Below are positions 1 through 4,704 of a stretch of 5,166 bases of DNA, in pieces. Below the pieces are notes generated by a model. The model worked only from the letters and a program-made list of their open reading frames with translations, was not told the DNA's origin and did no database searches. The stretch covers positions 1-5,166 of the forward strand of contig DALZ01000160.1 of assembly GCA_002496955.1 (NCBI GenBank), written 5' to 3'. The translations under genes and the position numbers were made by a program. This DNA comes from Euryarchaeota archaeon UBA128. Its GTDB lineage: Archaea; Thermoplasmatota; Poseidoniia; Poseidoniales; Poseidoniaceae. Each line of letters begins with the position of its first letter. Positions within the stretch are counted from its first letter, which is position 1.

Positions 1-1
1 G

Positions 2-100
2 ACTTCATTGTCTTTTGTGTTCATTGGCGATTTGTGGGTATTTGCAGTAAATGAAGGCTACTTTTCTGGCTTAGCTGATTGGAAACTGATACTATTCTGA
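2..100 (+). CDS. C-terminal tail of an upstream gene, possibly the SdhD membrane anchor (5' end outside window)
   Basis: Of the three forward frames at the left edge, only this one stays open to the sdhA ribosome-binding site. It gives 32 residues with a hydrophobic stretch (SLSFVFIGDLWVFAV) and then NEGYFSGLADWKLILF before a TGA at 98-100. The other two frames stop at 48-50 and 52-54. The TGA overlaps the GAGGG site of sdhA, the tight spacing usual inside an operon, and membrane-anchor genes sdhC/sdhD commonly precede sdhA. I do not recognise the residues themselves as SdhD. The identification rests on position and hydrophobicity only, and the tail could belong to another protein or be chance. 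Confidence 0.35.
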   Translation, partial: TSLSFVFIGDLWVFAVNEGYFSGLADWKLILF

Positions 101-103
101 GGG
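99..103 (+). promoter_or_regulatory. Ribosome-binding site deciding the sdhA start
   Basis: GAGGG lies 5 bases before the ATG at 109. The earlier in-frame TTG at 79 has no purine-rich sequence in front of it, so the ATG is the better start. Confidence 0.6.
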
Positions 104-108
104 ATAAC

Positions 109-1962
109 ATGACAGAGGATTTCAAAAGTTACGAATACGATGTCATCGTTATCGGTGCCGGTGGTGCAGGCCTTCGGGCAGCAATCGAATCAGCGAGATC
201 TGGGGCAAAAACCGCAATAATCACCAAATCATTGCTCGGCAAGGCACACACAGTAATGGCAGAGGGTGGTTGTGCCGCAGCTTTACAAAATGCCGATCCC
301 CGTGATGGCTGGAAAGTACACTTTCATGACACAATGAAGGGGAGCAAATGGCTAGCAAACTGGCAAATGGCAGAATATCATGCCAAGGAAGCCCCTGACA
401 GGGTTCGTGAACTGGAGCAGTGGGGTGCAGTCTTTGACAGGACCAACAAGGATTTAATCAATCAGCGTAATTTTGGCGGGCATACATTCCCCCGCTTGGC
501 GCACGTTGGTGATGCAACAGGTCTCGAGATAATCCGGACTTTGCAGGAGCGTGGTATTCACGAAGGTATTGATATCTTCATGGAGTATACCGTTCGTCAT
601 TTGCTAAAAGAAGGAGACAGAGTAACAGGTTGTGTTGCTTACACTAGAGTTGAGGGAGATTTTCACGCATTTTCTGCAAAATCTATCGTTTTGGCGACTG
701 GCGGAATAACCAGAGTTTGGTCAGTTTGCTCAGGTTCATGGGAATATACAGGAGATGGTCATGCGCTTGCATTGTGGGCGGGAGCAGAACTTCGGGATAT
801 GGAGTTTGTCCAGTTCCACCCTACAGGTATGGTCTGGCCGCCGTCTGTAAGAGGCATCCTTGTTACTGAAGGAGTTAGAGGTGAGGGAGGCCGTTTGACA
901 AATTCAGAGGGTGAACGTTTCATGTTTGATTATGTACCCGAGATGTTCGCTGGAGACCACGCAGAAACTATCGAAGAAGCAGACCAGTGGGTAGAAGAAG
1001 TAGTTTCAGGTAAGTTAGCAACGGTTCGCCGTCCCCCAGAGTTACTTACTAGAGACGTAGTTGCTAAAGCAATAAATTCGGAGGTAAAAGCAGGCCGAGG
1101 CTCACCTCATGGCGGGGCATTTTTGGATATATCTCACCGAGGTGAAGAGGCCATATTGAAGAAATTACCATCAATGCATCACCAGTTTAAGGAATTGGCT
1201 GGTGTTGATATCTCGAAAGAACCCATGGAAGTCGGCCCGACAGCGCATTATGTGATGGGGGGTGTTCTGGTTGATGCTGAAACTCAGGAATCAACAGTTC
1301 CAGGGTTATTCGCATGTGGTGAGACAGCATCAGGTCTTCACGGTGCGAACAGGCTGGGAGGAAACTCTCTGTCAGATTTAATTGTGTTTGGTAAGCGGGC
1401 TGGAGAATTTGCTGCTAAGCGAGCAAAAGATTTGGCACAACCGAGTATTAATGTTACCGATGTCAATCGAGCAATTGAAGAGATGCTTGCTCCTTTTGCG
1501 AACATTGGAGGGGAAAATCCAGGCCTCATCTATGACGATTTGCGAGATATGATGCAAGCGAAAGTTGGCATAATACGAACTGAAAAAGAACTATTAGAGG
1601 CACTAGATGATTTAAAAGACCTAGAGAAGAGAAGTAGAACCGCCTATCCCGGGTCCTCCAGAAAATATAACTCTGGCTGGCACCAAGCTCTAGATCTGAA
1701 GAATATGGTTGATGTTTCTATTGCGGCAACCTTAGCAGCTATAACCCGGGAAGAGAGTAGAGGCGGCCACACCAGAGACGATTTCCCAACACCTGAAGAT
1801 GATTACTGGGGTAACACAGTTAACATAATCAATATGGAAAATGGCGAAATTAAGATTCGTCAAGAACCGAAGCCTGAGATGCGCAGTGATCTCAAAGCAG
1901 CGATAAAGGAAGTAAAAGCCATGATTGCAGAGCGCGCCGCCGAGGCAGGAGGGGGCAAGTAA
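109..1962 (+). CDS. sdhA: Succinate dehydrogenase flavoprotein subunit SdhA
   Basis: This is the catalytic subunit of respiratory complex II. It oxidises succinate to fumarate and passes electrons to the iron-sulfur subunit on the cytoplasmic face of the membrane. The 617-residue length is normal for the family. Visible motifs, numbered from the ATG at 109, are the FAD dinucleotide-binding GAGGAG (16-21) and AHTVMAEGG, whose His47 aligns with the histidine that carries covalent FAD. HPTG follows at 237-240, then TEGVRGEGG with Glu254 and Arg257 (proton shuttle), PTAHYVMGG with His380, and HGANRLGGNSL with Arg415. All active-site positions are kept. The style resembles actinobacterial and Thermus-type SdhA more than the E. 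coli type (impression from memory). The stop overlaps the sdhB start by one base (TAATG), so the two are co-translated. A TTG at 79 would add 10 residues but lacks a ribosome-binding site. Confidence 0.96.
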   Translation: MTEDFKSYEYDVIVIGAGGAGLRAAIESARSGAKTAIITKSLLGKAHTVMAEGGCAAALQNADPRDGWKVHFHDTMKGSKWLANWQMAEYHAKEAPDRVRELEQWGAVFDRTNKDLINQRNFGGHTFPRLAHVGDATGLEIIRTLQERGIHEGIDIFMEYTVRHLLKEGDRVTGCVAYTRVEGDFHAFSAKSIVLATGGITRVWSVCSGSWEYTGDGHALALWAGAELRDMEFVQFHPTGMVWPPSVRGILVTEGVRGEGGRLTNSEGERFMFDYVPEMFAGDHAETIEEADQWVEEVVSGKLATVRRPPELLTRDVVAKAINSEVKAGRGSPHGGAFLDISHRGEEAILKKLPSMHHQFKELAGVDISKEPMEVGPTAHYVMGGVLVDAETQESTVPGLFACGETASGLHGANRLGGNSLSDLIVFGKRAGEFAAKRAKDLAQPSINVTDVNRAIEEMLAPFANIGGENPGLIYDDLRDMMQAKVGIIRTEKELLEALDDLKDLEKRSRTAYPGSSRKYNSGWHQALDLKNMVDVSIAATLAAITREESRGGHTRDDFPTPEDDYWGNTVNIINMENGEIKIRQEPKPEMRSDLKAAIKEVKAMIAERAAEAGGGK

Positions 1963-2729
1963 TGTCGCTAAAAGGCAAAAATCAGGCCTTCAAAATTAAT
2001 CGAGGCGAAGGCGACTCAGCCGAGATGGTCGATTATGAAATTGAATTAGATGAGGGCATGGTTGTCCTTGATTGTGTCCATCGTGTTCAGTATGAGCAGG
2101 AACCTGATATGGCGGTCAGATGGAATTGTAAAGCGGGTAAATGCGGTTCTTGCTCTGCCGAGATAAATGGGCGTCCAAGATTAATGTGCATGACAAGAAT
2201 GAGTGATGTTGTAAATGAGGTTGAAGAAGGCGAACCAATCGAAATTCGCCCAATGAAAACTTTCCCACACATCAAGGACCTTGTAACTGATGTATCATGG
2301 AATTATGATGTAGCCCAGAGAATTAAACCTATTAAGGGCCCAGTGGAGATGAACTGGGAGTATAACCAAATGGAAGCAGATAGAGTACAACACTTTAGAG
2401 AATGCATCGAATGCTTCCTATGCGTCAACACCTGTCACGTATTAAGAGATCACGAATTATTTGACGACTTTGCAGGGCCAAGGAATTTAGTAAGACTAGC
2501 TCAATATGAAATGCACCCATTGGATTTGGAGGATAGGATTCCTGAAATCAAAAAAGAATTTGGAGTTGAGTATTGTAATATCACACGGTGTTGTACTGAA
2601 GTATGTCCTGCAGGCATACAAATAACTGATGATGCGATTATTCAGTTAAAAGAACGTGTAGTTGATAGGTACTATGACCCGTTGCAAAGAATCTGGCGCA
2701 CCTTGACTCGTCAGAAAGTTCGCTACTGA
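1962..2729 (+). CDS. sdhB: Succinate dehydrogenase iron-sulfur subunit SdhB
   Basis: SdhB carries electrons from the SdhA flavin through three iron-sulfur clusters to quinone in the membrane domain. The 255-residue protein has the expected two halves. The N-terminal plant-type ferredoxin domain has 2Fe-2S ligands Cys56, Cys61, Cys64 and Cys76 (CKAGKCGSC...C). The C-terminal bacterial-ferredoxin-like domain has CIECFLCVNTC (Cys148, 151, 154, 158) and CNITRCCTEVCP (Cys205, 211, 215). By alignment with E. coli, Cys148/151/154/215 bind the 4Fe-4S cluster and Cys158/205/211 the 3Fe-4S cluster. The position that would give a second 4Fe-4S cluster is Thr208. The additional Cys210 is common in actinobacterial-type SdhB. 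The ATG at 1962 is preceded by AGGAGGGGG (1947-1955) inside the sdhA end. A DoxX-type gene follows after 13 bases. Confidence 0.96.
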   Translation: MSLKGKNQAFKINRGEGDSAEMVDYEIELDEGMVVLDCVHRVQYEQEPDMAVRWNCKAGKCGSCSAEINGRPRLMCMTRMSDVVNEVEEGEPIEIRPMKTFPHIKDLVTDVSWNYDVAQRIKPIKGPVEMNWEYNQMEADRVQHFRECIECFLCVNTCHVLRDHELFDDFAGPRNLVRLAQYEMHPLDLEDRIPEIKKEFGVEYCNITRCCTEVCPAGIQITDDAIIQLKERVVDRYYDPLQRIWRTLTRQKVRY

Positions 2730-2735
2730 AGGTGG
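2730..2735 (+). promoter_or_regulatory. Ribosome-binding site supporting a TTG start for the DoxX-family gene
   Basis: AGGTGG begins one base after the sdhB stop and ends 7 bases before the TTG at 2743. An in-frame TGA sits directly before that TTG, so no earlier start is possible. Confidence 0.6.
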
Positions 2736-2742
2736 GCTTTGA

Positions 2743-3147
2743 TTGACTTTAGCCACCCTTGCCAAGTATACTTGTGCGACCATTCTTGGGATATTCTTTG
2801 TAAATGTCGGGATAGCTCATTTTACTGATACACCATGGTTTGAACCGATAGTACCTGAATTATTGGGCGACCCCACATTCTGGGTTTTATTAACAGGGAT
2901 TCTGGAGATCGGTCTCGGTATTGGATTAGTTATACCGCAACTGCGTAAATACTCCGGCCTATTCATGGCTTTTTTCCTAGTGGTAATTTACTGGGCCAAT
3001 TTTAATATGTGGGCAAATGACATTCCACTGGACGGCAGGACATTCGCTGATTTCTGGCACTTGATGAGATTGATTGCGCAGTTGTTGATGATTACCGTAG
3101 CCCTATGGGTTGGTGGTTGGTTTACATCCCGTGAAAAATTTGTTTAG
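2743..3147 (+). CDS. DoxX-family four-helix membrane protein
   Basis: This 134-residue integral membrane protein has four predicted membrane segments, at about residues 8-26, 44-64, 70-88 and 108-126. The pattern GIAHF (23-27), a proline/leucine-rich link, LTGILEIGLGIGLVIP (50-65), a short basic turn QLRKYS and then a helix containing WANFNMW matches small DoxX-like proteins. The family is named after a subunit of the Acidianus terminal quinol oxidase, but most members have no proven reaction. The start must be the TTG at 2743: the codon before it is TGA, and the first internal Met is residue 75, beyond two membrane segments. It lies 13 bases behind sdhB with its own ribosome-binding site, so it is probably co-transcribed with succinate dehydrogenase. 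A role in membrane redox or quinone chemistry is inference from this position only. Confidence 0.8.
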   Translation: MTLATLAKYTCATILGIFFVNVGIAHFTDTPWFEPIVPELLGDPTFWVLLTGILEIGLGIGLVIPQLRKYSGLFMAFFLVVIYWANFNMWANDIPLDGRTFADFWHLMRLIAQLLMITVALWVGGWFTSREKFV

Positions 3148-3163
3148 TTAGTAACACTCCCAG

Positions 3164-3183
3164 CGAGTTTTACTTAGTATTTT
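3164..3183 (+). terminator. Possible U-rich archaeal terminator of the sdh operon
   Basis: Two TTTT runs (3168-3171 and 3180-3183) lie within 40 bases after the DoxX-family stop. Archaeal RNA polymerase can terminate on U-rich RNA without a hairpin. There is no forward-strand hairpin followed by T residues here, so support is weak. Confidence 0.25.
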
Positions 3184-3184
3184 G

Positions 3185-3227
3185 AAATAAAAAAAGCCCC
3201 CACAAAGGCCGAGGCCTTCATGGGGGC
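3185..3227 (-). terminator. Hairpin plus U-tract terminator of the MC1 gene
   Basis: On the minus strand, GCCCCCATGAAGGCC pairs with GGCCTTTGTGGGGGC, giving 15 positions around a TC turn (probably opening to a four-base loop). T7ATTT follows directly. Two internal positions are G-U wobbles in minus-strand RNA but would be A-C mismatches on the plus strand, so the structure fits the leftward MC1 transcript. It lies 58 bases past the MC1 stop. Confidence 0.75.
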
Positions 3228-3230
3228 GGT

Positions 3231-3248
3231 TATGTTCCGCAGAACATA
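3231..3248 (-). other. 3'-UTR hairpin with a UGCG tetraloop
   Basis: The minus strand reads TATGTTC-TGCG-GAACATA: a perfect 7-base-pair stem with a UGCG loop closed by a C-G pair, which belongs to the very stable UNCG tetraloop class. It lies between the MC1 stop and the MC1 terminator hairpin. It may protect the short mRNA from 3' exonucleases; this is inference. Confidence 0.55.
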
Positions 3249-3284
3249 TCAGTTCATAGCTTGTCAGTTTTTAGAAACAGCGCC

Positions 3285-3548
3285 TCAGAGGTGCTCGATT
3301 CCGATTTTCTTGACGTTTGCCTTCTTGATCTTGTCAGGAAGCCAGGCTGGGCCGTTTGCAGGCTTGTCAACCATTGATATGCTGCCGGTAAAGCAGTGGA
3401 CTCTCTTGGTTCCACGCTCTCTTAGGCGTATATCGGTGTGTCCACGAGTTGCTGCTTTGAGTGCAGCACCGCGTGGTTGTTTGCTCGCAAATACTTGGCT
3501 TGTATCATCATTGCCCTTCAGTAGGACGAAATATTTCTTATCAGACAT
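3285..3548 (-). CDS. Archaeal chromosomal protein MC1 (non-histone DNA-bending protein)
   Basis: MC1 proteins are small basic architectural proteins that bind and sharply bend DNA as monomers, known from Methanosarcina-type methanogens and haloarchaea. The 87-residue product matches the family along its whole length: YFVL at the start, KQPRGAALKAATRG (23-36), RLRERGTKRVH (41-51), GPAWLPDKI (66-74) and ANVKKIGIEHL (77-87). Compared from memory with the 93-residue Methanosarcina protein, the loop before RLRERG is about six residues shorter. The first Trp (in the HVFKAW region) is replaced by Ser57, while the Trp of the PAW[ML]P motif is kept (Trp69). The ATG is preceded by GGAGGT at 3557-3562 (minus strand, 8-base gap) and a TATA-like box at 3583-3592. 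A hairpin terminator lies downstream, so this is a monocistronic unit convergent with the sdh operon. Confidence 0.92.
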   Translation of the reverse strand: MSDKKYFVLLKGNDDTSQVFASKQPRGAALKAATRGHTDIRLRERGTKRVHCFTGSISMVDKPANGPAWLPDKIKKANVKKIGIEHL

Positions 3549-3582
3549 TTTGGATAACCTCCAAATTGAAGTAAATTAGTCA

Positions 3583-3592
3583 GGTATATAGT
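3583..3592 (-). promoter_or_regulatory. TATA-like promoter element of the MC1 gene
   Basis: ACTATATACC on the minus strand, preceded by an A-rich stretch, sits about 35-44 bases before the MC1 ATG. This places transcription start roughly 13-18 bases before the ATG, around the GGAGG site. It lies just past the upstream gene's terminator, as expected for an independent unit. Confidence 0.5.
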
Positions 3593-3601
3593 ATTTTTGC
3601 T

Positions 3602-3643
3602 AAAAAACCGGGATACTGCGCTACATATGGGGCGCAGCACCCC
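3602..3643 (-). terminator. Hairpin plus U-tract terminator of the RAM-domain gene
   Basis: On the minus strand, GGGGTGCTGCGC (3643-3632) pairs with GCGCAGTATCCC (3621-3610) over 12 positions around a 10-base loop, followed by GG and TTTTTT (3607-3602). Two positions are G-U wobbles on this strand but A-C mismatches on the other, so the RNA is read leftwards. It separates the RAM-domain gene from the MC1 promoter. Confidence 0.7.
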
Positions 3644-3688
3644 TTTCGGCCACCTATTTTTCTCTCAAACCGTGCATAGAGAGCCATA

Positions 3689-3925
3689 CTATACTACATC
3701 AGCACCTGCAAGAGTTTTGGTATTTATGACGCCTTCAACCGGCCTAATAGTCTCCACCACAGTCTTAGCAATTGATGCTAAATCATCTGCTACTAATTTC
3801 ACTATTAGATCATAATCGCCAAATAACACGGTTAAATCATCGACATTCTTCATACTTTTTATCGAGTTGTAGGCCTCAATTTCCATTCCGGGCGTTACAT
3901 TGACTAACACATATCCTACTGCCAT
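3689..3925 (-). CDS. Stand-alone Lrp/AsnC ligand-binding (RAM) domain protein
   Basis: The 78-residue product is essentially one RAM domain, the amino-acid-sensing and oligomerising half of Lrp/AsnC regulators, without the usual N-terminal helix-turn-helix. The pattern is typical: strand YVLVNVTPG (5-13), helix MEIEAYNSIKSMKNVDDLTVLFGDYDLIVKLVADD, then a helix IAKTVVETIRPVEGVINTKTL. Such single-domain proteins form dimers or larger rings and may modulate full-length Lrp proteins or bind small molecules; the ligand cannot be read from the sequence. The ATG at 3925 is the start, with a modest AGGTT at 3936-3940 (minus strand) 10 bases upstream. A hairpin terminator at 3602-3643 ends the unit. 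The gene is divergent from the macro-domain gene, with 139 to 154 bases between them, so both could share control elements. Confidence 0.85.
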   Translation of the reverse strand: MAVGYVLVNVTPGMEIEAYNSIKSMKNVDDLTVLFGDYDLIVKLVADDLASIAKTVVETIRPVEGVINTKTLAGADVV

Positions 3926-4012
3926 GCTATCGGTTAACCTAAGACTAGGTAGATAATGAATTATTCTAGAGAATTCGTCGGATTGTGGTTAATTATGAAA
4001 AAAAGTTAAAAT

Positions 4013-4030
4013 TTCGCACATTTTTGCGAA
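4013..4030. promoter_or_regulatory. Perfect dyad TTCGCA-N6-TGCGAA, possible operator
   Basis: A perfect 6-base inverted repeat with a 6-base A/T-rich spacer lies in the divergent intergenic region, two bases upstream of the TATA-like element of the macro-domain gene. Size, symmetry and placement fit a dimeric transcription-factor site overlapping the BRE/TATA region. No known consensus is claimed. Confidence 0.4.
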
Positions 4031-4032
4031 CC

Positions 4033-4040
4033 AAATAAGT
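4033..4040 (+). promoter_or_regulatory. TATA-like element for the macro-domain/cyclase operon
   Basis: AAATAAGT is centred about 28 bases before 4065. That predicts transcription start near 4063-4066, giving either a leaderless mRNA (ATG 4065) or a short leader carrying the GGAG at 4070 (ATG 4080). The match to TTTAWATA is only partial. Confidence 0.35.
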
Positions 4041-4069
4041 AAGACACCCTCTCATGCTTACACTATGCC

Positions 4070-4073
4070 GGAG
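4070..4073 (+). promoter_or_regulatory. Ribosome-binding site favouring the ATG at 4080
   Basis: GGAG ends 6 bases before the second in-frame ATG (4080). The first ATG (4065) has only CT-rich sequence before it. Confidence 0.45.
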
Positions 4074-4079
4074 TTATAT

Positions 4080-4691
4080 ATGGCCAGAACCTGTAAATGG
4101 GGCGTATTGACTGTTGTTGGTGGTGAAGTATGGGACCACAGCGGTGACGCATTAATAACCCCGGCAAATAATAGATTATCTGGTCGTGAAGGTCTTGATT
4201 CGCTGATTCACGCTAAAGCTGGTCAAGAGTTGACTCAAGTAACTCGAAATATCTGTTTGGAGAAAAGAAAAATAAACGCACCTCCCTGTGCAGTTACCCA
4301 TAATGTGGTCACTGAGCCATATGCTTTAGCGACCAATTTCAAGTACATTATTCATGCAGTTGGACCAGATTGCCGGCGGCCTAGCCAAGATGAGTCACGA
4401 CGTCAATTATTGCCTGAGACATATCACAATTTATTCGATAGATTCAAAGAAATGAAAGATGTTAACAAAATAGTTTCACCACCAATTTCAATGGGTATTT
4501 TCGGTTATCCGCACAGAGAAGGTGCCAGAATCACCCTTGAAGTATTGCTTAACCACTTGGACGGCGAGGAGGATCCTGGATTCCGAGAATTCGTATTAGT
4601 CATCAAAGAACGTAACTTTATCAACAATATGCGCACAGTTTATCGGGAGTCAGAAGATCAACTACCCGGCCTAGACACTACCAACCAATAG
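4080..4691 (+). CDS. Macro-domain protein (ADP-ribose binding, possible hydrolase)
   Basis: Macro domains bind ADP-ribose and related nucleotides; many remove ADP-ribose from proteins or hydrolyse O-acetyl-ADP-ribose. Numbered from the possible upstream ATG at 4065, the motifs are GDALITPANNRLSGREGLDS (27-46), corresponding to the usual DAIVNAANxxLxGGGGVD, then IHAKAG (48-53), YIIHAVGP (94-101) and PPISMGIFGYP (139-149). The family's key second Asn (Asn35) and the Asp of the VD pair (Asp45) are kept. The first Asn is Thr32 and the glycine-rich loop reads GREG, so binding or catalysis may be altered. I chose ATG 4080 because of the GGAG at 4070-4073; ATG 4065 adds five residues and remains possible on a leaderless transcript. 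The product is 203 or 208 residues, with a polar C-terminal tail. Its stop lies 8 bases before the cyclase-like gene, forming a likely operon. Confidence 0.85.
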   Translation: MARTCKWGVLTVVGGEVWDHSGDALITPANNRLSGREGLDSLIHAKAGQELTQVTRNICLEKRKINAPPCAVTHNVVTEPYALATNFKYIIHAVGPDCRRPSQDESRRQLLPETYHNLFDRFKEMKDVNKIVSPPISMGIFGYPHREGARITLEVLLNHLDGEEDPGFREFVLVIKERNFINNMRTVYRESEDQLPGLDTTNQ

Positions 4692-4704
4692 GTGATTGAT
4701 TGGT
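4684..4704 (+). promoter_or_regulatory. Ribosome-binding site and small hairpin at the macro/cyclase junction
   Basis: AGGTGAT (4690-4696), complementary to the usual archaeal 16S rRNA 3' tail, overlaps the macro-domain stop (TAG 4689-4691) and precedes the TTG start at 4700. The flanking ACCAAT (4684-4689) and ATTGGT (4699-4704) can pair, placing the ribosome-binding site in the loop and the start codon in the stem. This arrangement would fit translational coupling. The stem is only six mostly A-U pairs, so the hairpin is tentative, whereas the ribosome-binding site is clear. Confidence 0.5.

Noticed and set aside
79..108. Ten-residue N-terminal extension of SdhA from TTG 79
   Set aside because: There is no ribosome-binding site before TTG 79, and a good one precedes ATG 109; the family N-terminus fits the shorter form.
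2586..2609. Extra cysteine beside the 3Fe-4S ligands in SdhB (CNITRCCTEVCP), possibly a second 4Fe-4S cluster
   Set aside because: The extra Cys210 is not at the position that would complete a fourth ligand (that is Thr208), and the CC pair is common in actinobacterial-type SdhB.
3280..3294. GCGCCTC-A-GAGGTGC imperfect palindrome at the MC1 stop codon
   Set aside because: The loop is too short for a stable hairpin and the repeat lies partly in coding sequence; probably chance.
3220..3579. 119-codon forward open frame opposite MC1
   Set aside because: It lies over the MC1 gene on the other strand, has no ribosome-binding site and no recognisable protein pattern, and starts inside the MC1 terminator hairpin.
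3662..3683. CTCTC/GAGAG inverted repeat downstream of the RAM-domain gene
   Set aside because: Only five pairs around a 12-base loop with no T-tract on the minus strand; the stronger hairpin at 3610-3643 explains termination.
3597..3815. 72-codon forward open frame opposite the RAM-domain gene
   Set aside because: It overlaps the antisense of a well-supported RAM domain and a terminator hairpin, and its residues show no family resemblance.
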